A stretch of DNA of 21,385 nucleotides, taken from the IMG/VR virus record IMGVR_UViG_3300044639_001241, positions 1 through 21,385 of that record; one strand, given 5' to 3'. This stretch comes from a virus. The position numbers and the translations under genes are program-made. Positions within the stretch are counted from its first letter, which is position 1. Every line of letters starts with the position of its first letter. The notes under the pieces were generated by a model, which worked only from the letters and a program-made list of their open reading frames with translations, was not told the origin of the DNA and did not search any database. Below, piece after piece: positions 9,213 to 14,984 of the stretch.

Positions 9213-9584
9213 ATGGATTACAGATTCACATTCACCGATGAAGCCCAATGGGTAGAACTTGCTGATGCAAATGGTTGGGTTCAATACGAGTACGAACCAC
9301 AACCGCCTACACCGATTGATGAACCGCAACCCGAACCCGTTGTTAAACGCAAATGGATTGCATATCCTGACATTGACTTTGTGGTTATTGGTACGGTGTA
9401 CGAACCATTGCCGCCTACGCCGCCCGATGAACCCCCGCCTACGCCTATTCCCTACGATGGCTATGCCGTAAACATTCGGTTTAACAACGGTTCTGTTTTG
9501 CCATCTAACTTGGTTGCATTTGTTATTGAACCCGCTAACCCTCAATACACTTTTGCGGGTGGTTGGGAACAAGGGGCAATTTAA
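9213..9584 (+). CDS. Proline-rich hypothetical protein
   Basis: 123 residues, preceded by AAGGAA (9203-9208) overlapping the previous stop. The middle is strikingly rich in Pro and Glu, with two similar tracts: PQPPTPIDEPQPEPV, then PLPPTPPDEPPPTPIP. Between them is a short conserved core (KRKWIAYPDIDFVVIG). The ends are ordinary folded-looking sequence (MDYRFTFTDEAQWVELADANG; YTFAGGWEQGAI). It lies between the fibre and lysis genes and has no signal peptide or membrane segment. It could be a minor tail protein or fibre assembly factor. I do not recognise a family. Confidence 0.75.
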   Translation: MDYRFTFTDEAQWVELADANGWVQYEYEPQPPTPIDEPQPEPVVKRKWIAYPDIDFVVIGTVYEPLPPTPPDEPPPTPIPYDGYAVNIRFNNGSVLPSNLVAFVIEPANPQYTFAGGWEQGAI

Positions 9585-9755
9585 ATGAACGAAACTGAAG
9601 CAAGGTTAGATAGCCATGAAGCCGTTTGCACATTGCGTTATGAAATGCTTTGTGCGCGGCTTAAACGGCTAGAAGGAATATTGATTAAAGCGTGCGGTGC
9701 TATGCTTGTTGGCATGGCGGGTGTCGTGTATTCATCGCTTGCGCATTTGAGATGA
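9585..9755 (+). CDS. Small membrane protein, XhlA-like candidate, in lysis region
   Basis: 56 residues starting MNETEARLDSHEAVC. The ATG abuts the TAA of the preceding gene, and AAGGGG (9571-9576) gives a ribosome binding site 8 bases upstream. The N-terminal 30 residues are charged and helical (LRYEMLCARLKRLEG). They are followed by one membrane segment, about residues 33-53 (IKACGAMLVGMAGVVYSSLAH). This build, a short coiled coil plus a single C-terminal membrane helix just upstream of a holin and endolysin, matches the XhlA/haemolysin-like small phage proteins. The role in lysis is inferred from build and position, not shown. Confidence 0.7.
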   Translation: MNETEARLDSHEAVCTLRYEMLCARLKRLEGILIKACGAMLVGMAGVVYSSLAHLR

Positions 9756-9756
9756 A

Positions 9757-10044
9757 ATGCGTTGGTTGCTCCTGTTATTGCTGTTGGCATTGGTAGGAGC
9801 CGTAGCCAAAAATGGCTGTCACGTGCGTGAGTTTTATGGCATAGGTTATACGATACACAATCCGTCTGAACGGCATCAGCAGATGATTGCGTGGTTAAAA
9901 AACAATGCGGCACATTGTGCGTCTGCGGACTATGTGGTTTTGTGGAACAATTTAGCAGAATGGGCGGGCACAGCGGATTCAGCGGAAACAAGAAGTTTAA
10001 TCATCCACGGGTATCAAGAGGCACTGAAGCGTGAAAAAAAATGA
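9757..10044 (+). CDS. Hypothetical exported or membrane-anchored protein in lysis region
   Basis: 95 residues. It opens with an uninterrupted hydrophobic stretch, MRWLLLLLLLALVGAVA, which is a signal peptide or an N-terminal anchor. The rest is a soluble periplasm-like part with 'GCHVREFYGIGYTIHNPSERHQQM' at its start. The Cys at residue 21 lies after the hydrophobic part but does not sit in a good lipobox. It starts 2 bases after the preceding stop and overlaps the next gene by ATGA. No separate spanin genes are visible, so an unusual spanin is conceivable, but it lacks the coiled coil expected of an inner-membrane spanin. Function unknown. Confidence 0.7.
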   Translation: MRWLLLLLLLALVGAVAKNGCHVREFYGIGYTIHNPSERHQQMIAWLKNNAAHCASADYVVLWNNLAEWAGTADSAETRSLIIHGYQEALKREKK

Positions 10045-10277
10045 TTACGTTAGACAAATGGTATCCGTACATTATTGAGCGACAAGGCGTGCAGACAATT
10101 GCGTTTAATGCGGCTGTAAAAAAAGTACAAGAAGAATACGCGCTTGCTGTTGAGGCAAATAAAAAAGAACGTGTGTCAAATGATTTTGTTGTTGATTTAT
10201 ATAATAAAAACGCACGACAAAATACGATTGAACTCGAGATGTTTGAAAACCGCAGACGTTTCCAAATCTTTGTATGA
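10041..10277 (+). CDS. Small hypothetical protein, helical, lysis region
   Basis: 78 residues, MITLDKWYPYIIERQGVQ. It overlaps the preceding gene by four bases (ATGA, 10041-10044), which suggests translational coupling; its own Shine-Dalgarno site is weak. The sequence is charged and probably mostly helical (AAVKKVQEEYALAVEANKKER), ending in FENRRRFQIFV. There are no membrane segments or known motifs. It may be a small cytoplasmic protein. No function can be assigned. Confidence 0.65.
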   Translation: MITLDKWYPYIIERQGVQTIAFNAAVKKVQEEYALAVEANKKERVSNDFVVDLYNKNARQNTIELEMFENRRRFQIFV

Positions 10278-10295
10278 CATGGCCTAAAATATATT

Positions 10296-10601
10296 ATGCA
10301 AAACACCAAAGACAAACTGGTTTACACAGTGACAATTTGCGTAACGCTGACCCTGTGTTTCTCCGTGTTAAGCATGGTGGTCGCCTTTATGTTGGGGCTA
10401 TGGGCAAAAGAGGTGGACAATGCGGAAATTTTCAAAATGATTTCACCAGCGTTCAGCACCCTAATTGGCGGGATGATTGGGTTCCTGAGTGGTATCAAAT
10501 TGAACCAAGACGATTCTGAGAAACCAAAGGAGAACAAAGATGATGGGATTAGATGCACTCTTGCAAGTGGGCGGGAAACTGATAGACAAACTGATACCTG
10601 A
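10296..10601 (+). CDS. Small two-helix membrane protein, holin-like candidate
   Basis: 101 residues. Two membrane segments are visible: about residues 9-36 (TVTICVTLTLCFSVLSMVV...) and 48-66 (SPAFSTLIGGMIGFLSGI), separated by an acidic linker (AKEVDNAEIF). A charged tail follows (NQDDSEKPKENKDDG). The ATG has no obvious Shine-Dalgarno site and lies 18 bases after the previous stop, so reinitiation is likely. The 3' end overlaps the next holin gene by 62 bases. It could be a second holin or an antiholin. The membrane-protein frame is much more convincing than the overlapping ORF in another frame (10274-10519). Confidence 0.65.
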   Translation: MQNTKDKLVYTVTICVTLTLCFSVLSMVVAFMLGLWAKEVDNAEIFKMISPAFSTLIGGMIGFLSGIKLNQDDSEKPKENKDDGIRCTLASGRETDRQTDT

Positions 10602-10947
10602 CCCCGAGGCGAAAGCCAAAGCGCAGTTTGAACTGCAAAAAATGGTACAAGACGGTGAGTTGGCTCGCATGGCTAACGAAACCAAACTGTTTGAGGTTGA
10701 GCAAGAAAACGTCACCAGACGCGTTGAAGCGGATATGGCTAGTGACAGTTGGCTGTCCAAAAATATACGCCCTATGACGCTTATATTCTTGTTGGTTGCC
10801 TATTCCGGCTTTGCTACCGCCTCAATTTTTGATTTTGAAACCCGTGGTGCATACGTTGAATTGCTTGGGCAATGGGGTATGTTGGTTATGTCGTTTTACT
10901 TTGGAGGCAGAACAATGGAAAAAATTGCAGACAGGGTTAAAAAATGA
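10540..10947 (+). CDS. Holin of the 3TM family
   Basis: 135 residues. A strong ribosome binding site (AAAGGAG, 10526-10532) lies 7 bases before the ATG. The N-terminal half is a charged amphipathic helical region (PDPEAKAKAQFELQKMV, ELARMANETKLFEVEQ). The hallmark 'ADMASDSWLSKNIRPMTLIF' then leads into membrane helices at about residues 78-97 and 105-122, with a basic tail. That hallmark is characteristic of the 3TM holin family also found in gene transfer agents (GTA_holin_3TM). It would form the membrane lesion that lets the endolysin encoded immediately downstream reach the cell wall. It overlaps the endolysin gene by ATGA. Confidence 0.85.
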   Translation: MMGLDALLQVGGKLIDKLIPDPEAKAKAQFELQKMVQDGELARMANETKLFEVEQENVTRRVEADMASDSWLSKNIRPMTLIFLLVAYSGFATASIFDFETRGAYVELLGQWGMLVMSFYFGGRTMEKIADRVKK

Positions 10948-11369
10948 CACCACATTTTACGCTTGCGGAATTAACGCATACCGACCACCGCGAACTGGAG
11001 AACATTCCAAATGAAACCGAATTGGCAAACATTCAAAGATTGGCTGAATTCCTTGAAAACCTCAAAACCGTACTTGGCGGTAAGCCAATTATGGTTAACA
11101 GTGCGTTTCGCAGTAAAGCGGTTAACGACGCGGTAGGCAGTAAAGACACATCACAGCATCGCATAGGTTGTGCGGCTGATTTACGCGTGCCTAGCATGAC
11201 CCCTGACGCGGTGGTGCGTGCCATCATTGCATCTGATTTGCCGTATGACCAAGTGATAAGGGAATTTGACCGATGGACACACGTCAGTATTCCAAACGAA
11301 CCCGCCCGCGCACCGCGTAAACAAGCGTTAATTATTGACAAACAAGGAACTAGATTGTTTGTTGCTTAA
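10944..11369 (+). CDS. Endolysin, peptidase M15A-type (D-Ala-D-Ala or L-Ala-D-Glu cleaving)
   Basis: 141 residues, a single catalytic domain of usual size for this family. Zinc-site residues are visible: SQHRIGCAADLRV (His72, Asp79 in the S-x-H-x(2)-G-x-A-x-D motif) and WTHVSI (His113). The upstream 'VNSAFRSKAVN' carries the conserved S-x-x-R. There is no signal peptide, so export depends on the holin. CAGGG at 10932-10936 is a good ribosome binding site, and the start overlaps the holin stop (ATGA). The 3' end overlaps the opposite-strand nuclease gene by 42 bases. It should cleave peptide bonds in peptidoglycan; the exact bond cannot be read from sequence. Confidence 0.9.
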   Translation: MTPHFTLAELTHTDHRELENIPNETELANIQRLAEFLENLKTVLGGKPIMVNSAFRSKAVNDAVGSKDTSQHRIGCAADLRVPSMTPDAVVRAIIASDLPYDQVIREFDRWTHVSIPNEPARAPRKQALIIDKQGTRLFVA

Positions 11370-11615
11370 TTCAAGCAATTCGTGTTCGCTGATGCCGTAG
11401 TGCTTTTCAAATCCTTTGTGTCCAAGCCCATGGACACCCGTGTTACCGCGATGATGTTCTGTGCATAAACCAATGACAGGGGCATTGTCACGTTTACCGC
11501 CAAAGCGTCTGATGTGATGGATTTCACAAGGCGTTTGTCCAAGGTCAAGGTATCGGCATAATATGCACCCCAGTGATGCGACTTGCTCATAATGTTTCTT
11601 TGTAATATTTTTCAT
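11328..11615 (-). CDS. HNH-type nuclease, Ref-like (RecA-dependent nuclease family)
   Basis: 95 residues from ATG at 11615; a TTG one codon upstream (11618) is less likely. Metal-binding residues are clear: GCILC (Cys17, Cys20), Cys30, EIHHIRR (His33, His34), then GLCTEHHRG (Cys51, His54, His55). The C-terminal 'GVHGLGHKGFEKHYGISEHELL' is the pattern of phage P1 Ref and its relatives, which cut DNA at RecA-made displacement loops. It overlaps the upstream gene by 29 bases and is the last gene of the minus-strand run. No strong Shine-Dalgarno site is seen, so translation is probably coupled. Assignment to the Ref family is from motif memory; an HNH nuclease is safe. Confidence 0.8.
   Translation of the reverse strand: MKNITKKHYEQVASLGCILCRYLDLGQTPCEIHHIRRFGGKRDNAPVIGLCTEHHRGNTGVHGLGHKGFEKHYGISEHELLELSNKQSSSLFVNN
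11338..11362. repeat. Inverted repeat at convergent gene overlap
   Basis: ACAAACAA (11338-11345) and TTGTTTGT (11355-11362) form a perfect 8-bp AT-rich stem with a 9-base loop, inside the region where the endolysin and the Ref-like gene overlap tail to tail. No T-run flanks it on either side, so it is at best a weak bidirectional termination signal. Confidence 0.35.
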
Positions 11616-12102
11616 CAAATGACTTTAAAGCAGATTGAGGAACCGAATAAAACTCACCGCGACCAACATTTATTAGATTCTCAGGTCGCAGGAATTTGTC
11701 TCGCCCAATTGAGCCGACAAGCCGCACATGAGATGCGCGAATTTCAGTCAAGACAAAAAAGTCGCATGGCTTTTCGACAGACCAACTCACGGCATTCAGA
11801 TTGCCGCCTTCGGTAAATGTACTTTTAACATCAATTGTTCTGCCATCAGACAATGTTAAATCAGCACCAAATTTTCTAAAGTCGCAGTTTAAATCAAAAT
11901 TTAAATTTAACACTTTTGCGACTGCATATTCTGTAATAACCCCGTCGACAGACATTTGCAAAGCGTTTTGCGTGGGGTCTTGTTTGCGTTCTGTGCCTTG
12001 TTTACTGGTAATTTCGTGCCGTTTTCTGCCTATGAACCAACAAATTTCCAATTCAGTAACCGTAGGGTAAAAATTTAAATATCTTTTATTATGATTGGTC
12101 AT
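11587..12102 (-). CDS. PD-(D/E)XK-like nuclease-fold protein
   Basis: 171 residues. The central part fits a restriction-endonuclease-like core: Glu58 in 'GVITEYAVAKVL', Asp81 in 'FGADLTLSDGRTIDVKST', then Asp91-Val-Lys93 (D-x(9)-D-x-K). The C-terminal 'GRGEFYSVPQSAL' is a recurring ending in small phage nuclease-fold proteins. The start is fixed by a 4-base overlap with the gene upstream on the minus strand (12099-12102). It sits in a replication/recombination operon with RusA and a Ref-like nuclease, so a role in phage recombination or host DNA breakdown is likely. The fold call is from motif spacing only. Confidence 0.65.
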   Translation of the reverse strand: MTNHNKRYLNFYPTVTELEICWFIGRKRHEITSKQGTERKQDPTQNALQMSVDGVITEYAVAKVLNLNFDLNCDFRKFGADLTLSDGRTIDVKSTFTEGGNLNAVSWSVEKPCDFFVLTEIRASHVRLVGSIGRDKFLRPENLINVGRGEFYSVPQSALKSFDEKYYKETL

Positions 12103-12434
12103 GTTGTTGCTCGACCTTCTGCACGTGCTGATGATTCCAAACTACGCCACACTTCAATTTTGGCTTCTGCCGCAATCATTAGCCAGCGCAAACGTTCGCA
12201 TTTGGCAACGGCTTGTTCCAACGCACGCAAATGCGCTTTGTAATCGTCATGTGAATACGCATAAGTTTCTTTTGCCGATTCGGTTCGTTCGCTTGATGAT
12301 GCCATTAGCGACGCTTTAATTGTCTTGCGATACTCAGTCATGTACACGACGTTTGCTTTCGCCTGTGCGTATTCTGATGCGTTGTCGCGTATAAAATCCA
12401 GTGCCTTAAACGGGCTGATGTCTTGTTCTGTCAT
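12099..12434 (-). CDS. Helical hypothetical protein
   Basis: 111 residues from ATG at 12434. This start has AAAGGAAA (minus strand) 8 bases upstream and avoids running through the upstream genes; the open frame could extend to 12737. The protein is almost entirely helical and charged. From about residue 30 on (MTEYRKTIKASLMAS, AHLRALEQAVAKCERLRWL, AAEAKIEVWRSLE) it looks like a helical hairpin or coiled coil. This layout is common in small phage proteins encoded near replication genes. No enzymatic motif is seen and the function is unknown. It overlaps the next gene by ATGA. Confidence 0.75.
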   Translation of the reverse strand: MTEQDISPFKALDFIRDNASEYAQAKANVVYMTEYRKTIKASLMASSSERTESAKETYAYSHDDYKAHLRALEQAVAKCERLRWLMIAAEAKIEVWRSLESSARAEGRATT

Positions 12435-12612
12435 GATTCGTTTCCTTTTGTTGAATGATTGCGGTGTAATACTGTTTTGGCATTGGTGCTTTTTTGTCCA
12501 ACAAATCGCGGAACCATTCAGCCCCGCCAAGTTGGTTAAAAATAATCCATTGCCTATCTGACATTCGTATTTGTCTGCCAATAAGTTTTTCGGGTGGTTT
12601 GGGTCTTGGCAT
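12406..12612 (-). CDS. Small basic hypothetical protein
   Basis: 68 residues. It starts MPRPKPPEKLIGRQIRMSDRQW, continues with 'IFNQLGGAEWFRDLLDKKAPMPKQYY', and ends in a basic tail. The middle ('MSDRQWIIFNQLGGAEWFRDLLD') has the rhythm of a short helix-turn-helix or ribbon-helix-helix protein, which suggests DNA binding, but no definite family is recognised. The ATG directly follows the TAA of the upstream gene (12613-12615), and the 3' end overlaps the next gene by 29 bases. Shine-Dalgarno is weak (AAGAG). Position implies co-expression with the replication genes. Confidence 0.65.
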   Translation of the reverse strand: MPRPKPPEKLIGRQIRMSDRQWIIFNQLGGAEWFRDLLDKKAPMPKQYYTAIIQQKETNHDRTRHQPV

Positions 12613-12828
12613 TTACAACTCTTGAACTGTGACGCGATATTGTTTGCCAAACATATCCAATACATCAATGGTTTTTGTGGTGGAACAAAATTCGCCAAAT
12701 TCGCCGAGGTCAAATTGCACCATGCCAACTTGGTCAATCAAACATTCGGTGTCTCTGTTTATTAATGTTTGATGTATTAGATTGGCTATGTAATCGCAAT
12801 AGGCCAGTTTTAATGTTTTGCTCATCAT
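12613..12828 (-). CDS. Small hypothetical protein in replication operon
   Basis: 71 residues if read from the first of two adjacent ATGs (12828). The second ATG (12825) has better spacing to the AAAGGAAA ribosome binding site (7 rather than 4 bases after GGA), giving 70 residues. The sequence (LKLAYCDYIANLIHQTLI, DQVGMVQFDLGEFGEF, GKQYRVTVQEL) looks like a small alpha/beta protein. It has no recognisable motif and no membrane segment. It overlaps the stop codon of the DUF1376 replication gene by a few bases, so the two are coupled. Confidence 0.65.
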   Translation of the reverse strand: MMSKTLKLAYCDYIANLIHQTLINRDTECLIDQVGMVQFDLGEFGEFCSTTKTIDVLDMFGKQYRVTVQEL

Positions 12829-13583
12829 GATTTCCTTTTTAAAGATGCCAGCATTTCACGCTCGGCTTGGGTTGGGGGTCGAGTTGTTTTTTCATCTGCT
12901 TTAATCTTTTCAAGCGCAGGGTCAGGCTCATTGTTCATCGGCACTGTGAGCCTTGCAACGTCATACAAATTTGGTTTCGCCGCTTTGCTGTTGCGTACCC
13001 AATTGCGCCATGTCGCCGCCCAATCAAGTTTTACGCCTTTTTGTCCCGCTTGTGCAATCCAATAATCTTTAAATTGTTCGGCAACTTGCCTGATGTTTAA
13101 ATCGGGTCGTTCCGTTTGTGCCCATTCACCCAATGATTTTGTCAAAACCCAATCTTGAGCGAGGCGTGTGCCGCGCTGTGACTTATTAATTGTTTTATGG
13201 TTTATGTTTGTTGTTTCTTGTTTAAGGTTATTTTGGGTTTGGTTTGGGTTAACGGTGGGTTTCGTTTGGGTTTTCTTTGGTCTGCCACCCTTGCTACCAT
13301 TGGCTTTTTGCTTTGCCATGTATTCGTGATAACTGCCAATTTCAAGGTCTGCACGATGATTTTTGTACCCATCGGCTGTTAATTCAAAAAATTCATTCAA
13401 TACGTTTTGAACAACATCCGTATCCAAACGTAACCGACGGGAAACCCATGGGATGTCGTTGGGTATTGGCTTTTCTGAATCGTAATAAAAATCAAGCAAA
13501 CGTCGATATGCTAAATCTTCCAATGGCAAAAGATGAATGGTGTTTTTGATGTAATCACCAACATTAAATTGATAGTAGTGCAT
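12825..13583 (-). CDS. DUF1376-domain phage replication initiator (lambda O / DnaT-like layout)
   Basis: 252 residues from ATG at 13583 (GGAGAG 6 bases upstream); a TTG at 13616 would extend it but has no support. Residues 1-95 (MHYYQFNVGDYIKNTIHLLP, EDLAYRRLLDFYYDSEKPIP, VSRRLRL) are a clear DUF1376 domain, a winged-helix-type DNA-binding module of phage replication proteins. Residues 100-140 are a Gln/Asn/Thr/Lys-rich linker. Residues 165-200 (EQFKDYWIAQAGQKGVKLDW, AATWRNWVRNS) match the C-terminal part of DnaT-like or O-like proteins that recruits the helicase. The linker DNA carries an 11-bp iteron array (13221-13286), so the protein may bind its own gene as origin. No helicase loader or helicase gene is visible in the window. 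Confidence 0.85.
   Translation of the reverse strand: MHYYQFNVGDYIKNTIHLLPLEDLAYRRLLDFYYDSEKPIPNDIPWVSRRLRLDTDVVQNVLNEFFELTADGYKNHRADLEIGSYHEYMAKQKANGSKGGRPKKTQTKPTVNPNQTQNNLKQETTNINHKTINKSQRGTRLAQDWVLTKSLGEWAQTERPDLNIRQVAEQFKDYWIAQAGQKGVKLDWAATWRNWVRNSKAAKPNLYDVARLTVPMNNEPDPALEKIKADEKTTRPPTQAEREMLASLKRKS
13221..13286. repeat. 11-bp iteron array with adjoining AT-rich tract: candidate replication origin
   Basis: On the plus strand the GGGTT cores start at 13235, 13246, 13257 and 13268, exactly 11 bp apart. Units read TTTGGGTTTGG, TTTGGGTTAAC, GGTGGGTTTCG and TTTGGGTTTTC, with degenerate units at 13221 and 13276. Because 11 is not a multiple of 3, the repeat falls in all three codon frames of the replication gene and cannot be a protein repeat. 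One flank, 13180-13231, is strongly AT-rich. In phage lambda the origin has four iterons and an AT-rich region inside the O gene, so an origin is inferred. Confidence 0.6.
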
Positions 13584-13615
13584 TGCACTCTCCGCAAATC
13601 TCCCAAAAAGAAACA

Positions 13616-13669
13616 ACGGCAGACGGGGAGTACGCTTTTCGACATGGGGATCAATCCATGCCTAGCCGT
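13616..13669. other. Structured segment between rusA and replication gene (gap 13584-13697)
   Basis: The 114-base gap holds no convincing gene. ACGGC (13616-13620) pairs with GCCGT (13665-13669), enclosing a hairpin CATGG/CCATG (13643-13647 with 13656-13660). On the minus strand a CTCCC within this segment can instead pair with a GGGAG nearer the replication gene's ribosome binding site. Two exclusive folds upstream of an initiator gene would suit translational or attenuation control. No U-run or known riboswitch core was recognised. Confidence 0.35.
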
Positions 13670-13697
13670 GTTTCACACAACTATAAACGGAAATGTA

Positions 13698-14063
13698 TTA
13701 CGGCACAAGTGTTTGAATAATTATTTTTGCCGCGCCCCATTTGATAACGTTTTTTCTTTCAACGTGTAACACATCAATTTGTCCATCATCGTCAAACACG
13801 CCACATTGACACAATGCGTCAAGCGTCGATTTCACCACGTTGTCAATGTCACGTATGCGTTTATCGGGCGGGTACAACTCAATTGTTATGTGAAGCCTTT
13901 TGTTTGCAAAACCATCATGACCATTACGCGTAAATTCTGCATTAACAGCCGTTTTAAACAACGTTGCGCGTGACGTAAGAAAACGCCTTGACCCTTTAAA
14001 ACCCCAATACGTATTGACGCTTGGTGGAAAAGGGATGGTTAAATTTAAAGCGTCACGTGTCAT
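13698..14063 (-). CDS. rusA: RusA-like Holliday junction resolvase
   Basis: 121 residues, the normal RusA length (E. coli RusA has 120). Motifs in order: 'PFPPSVNTYW' near the N-terminus, then 'YPPDKRIRDIDNVVKSTLDAL' with catalytic-type Asp72, Asp74 and Lys78, and 'GVFDDDGQI' with the third acidic group at 91-93. This is the complete active site of the RusA endonuclease family, which resolves four-way DNA junctions made during phage recombination and replication. The ATG at 14063 was preferred to the open upstream frame because the family starts here. There is no good Shine-Dalgarno site, and the leader is very short if transcription starts at the divergent promoter region. First gene of the minus-strand run. 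Confidence 0.9.
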   Translation of the reverse strand: MTRDALNLTIPFPPSVNTYWGFKGSRRFLTSRATLFKTAVNAEFTRNGHDGFANKRLHITIELYPPDKRIRDIDNVVKSTLDALCQCGVFDDDGQIDVLHVERKNVIKWGAAKIIIQTLVP

Positions 14064-14106
14064 ATATTGTAAATTTGTGTATAATACATTCAGCACAATG
14101 GGTGCT
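14057..14106 (+). promoter_or_regulatory. Divergent promoter region for the recombination operon, with 5' hairpin
   Basis: A perfect -10 TATAAT (14080-14085) lies 17 bp after GTGTCA (14057-14062, 4 of 6 matches to -35). The -10 is part of the palindrome TGTATAATACA (14078-14088), so the minus strand also reads TATTAT toward rusA. Predicted transcription starts near 14092, where AGCAC (14092-14096) and GTGCT (14102-14106) form a stem-loop. Confidence 0.6.
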
Positions 14107-14127
14107 ATGTTTAACAACGGAGTAATT

Positions 14128-14430
14128 ATGAGTAGAGTATATGACCAATGGCTTGACAGCCGCAAACACGAATCAGACGAGTTTATGCACGAATTCGAAA
14201 TGCGCACACAACGGCATTTGCAGACTGATTGGAATCCCCAAAATTACGAAATGTTTATGGATGCGTTATTTGACGCAAACCTTGAACCGTACAAAACCCG
14301 ATTAACAGAAGCCATTGAAAAAGGCCACATGGGTGCATTGGAGATTGGCACAATCATTTGTGACATGGTTCACGATTATTGTGAAGACAAGGCAAAACAA
14401 TTAGCAAAACAAGAAATGGGGCAATCATGA
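14128..14430 (+). CDS. Hypothetical protein, first gene of recombination operon
   Basis: 100 residues from ATG 14128, chosen because GGAG (14119-14122) lies 5 bases upstream. The frame is open further upstream, but only across the promoter and the opposite-strand rusA. The protein is acidic and helical (MSRVYDQWLDSRKHESDEF, EMRTQRHLQTDWNPQNYEMF) and ends KAKQLAKQEMGQS. No catalytic motif or membrane segment is visible and I do not recognise a family. Its TGA overlaps the ATG of the annealing-protein gene (ATGA, 14427-14430), so it is expressed together with the recombinases. It may be an accessory recombination factor or a host-takeover protein. Confidence 0.75.
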   Translation: MSRVYDQWLDSRKHESDEFMHEFEMRTQRHLQTDWNPQNYEMFMDALFDANLEPYKTRLTEAIEKGHMGALEIGTIICDMVHDYCEDKAKQLAKQEMGQS

Positions 14431-14984
14431 AAACATTTATTGAATTACGCAAAATCAACGTCAACCCGCACATTGAGAAAAAAGGCAATTTGTCATACTT
14501 ATCATGGGCATGGGCAGTTGATTATTTATTACAAGAAGACCCAACAGCACATTGGGGTTTCCATGAGCCAAGTTATTTTGGTGAAACCGTGATGGTGTCA
14601 TGCACTGTAAACGCGATGGGTAAATCCATGTATATGCATTTGCCTGTCATGGACAACAAAAACAACGCTATAAAAAACCCCGACGCACGCAAAATTTCAG
14701 ACGCAATGATGCGCTGTTTAGCCAAATGCATTGCAACGTTTGGAATTGGTTTATATGTGTACGCGGGCGAAGATATTCCGGCTGTTGACATACCCGAGGA
14801 AGAAACAATTGAAGTTGATGTAATGATTACGGCAATCATGGCATCGCCTACGCTTGAACAATTACGCGAGATTTATTTTGCCACAGTTAAGACAGCACGC
14901 GGTAATCAAGACACGATGAAGCAATTGGAAGCCGCTAAAAACGCACGCAAACAAGAATTAACCGAGGCGGGCATCAATGAATAA
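14427..14984 (+). CDS. Single-strand annealing protein, Sak3/DUF1071-like (Rad52-like superfamily)
   Basis: 185 residues. The N-terminal two thirds match the DUF1071 pattern: 'INVNPHIEKKGNLSYLSWAW', 'DPTAHWGFHEP', 'MHLPVMDNKNNAI', then 'DAMMRCLAKCIATFGIGLYV' and 'YAGEDIP'. This family (also called Sak3) anneals single DNA strands in phage recombination and belongs to the Rad52-like recombinases. The C-terminal 60 residues are a helical extension (PTLEQLREIYFATV, AAKNARKQELTEAG). GGGG at 14418-14421 provides a ribosome binding site. It is followed at once by a YqaJ exonuclease and SSB, the classic exonuclease, annealer and SSB trio that makes and pairs 3' single-stranded ends. Confidence 0.85.
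   Translation: MKTFIELRKINVNPHIEKKGNLSYLSWAWAVDYLLQEDPTAHWGFHEPSYFGETVMVSCTVNAMGKSMYMHLPVMDNKNNAIKNPDARKISDAMMRCLAKCIATFGIGLYVYAGEDIPAVDIPEEETIEVDVMITAIMASPTLEQLREIYFATVKTARGNQDTMKQLEAAKNARKQELTEAGINE

Noticed and set aside
9201-9572. Minus-strand ORF opposite the proline-rich gene
   Set aside because: Arg/Asn-rich mirror of the Pro/Glu codons; the plus frame has the ribosome binding site and fits the operon.
12099-12737. Long 212-codon form of the minus-strand helical protein
   Set aside because: The extension overlaps two other plausible genes and has no ribosome binding site; the start at 12434 has a strong one.
12825-13616. 263-codon form of the DUF1376 protein
   Set aside because: It would need a TTG start and adds residues outside the domain; ATG 13583 has GGAGAG at good spacing and begins the known domain.
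13616-13669. Possible tRNA or known riboswitch in the gap upstream of the replication gene
   Set aside because: No T-arm consensus, acceptor stem or recognised riboswitch core is present; only simple stems.
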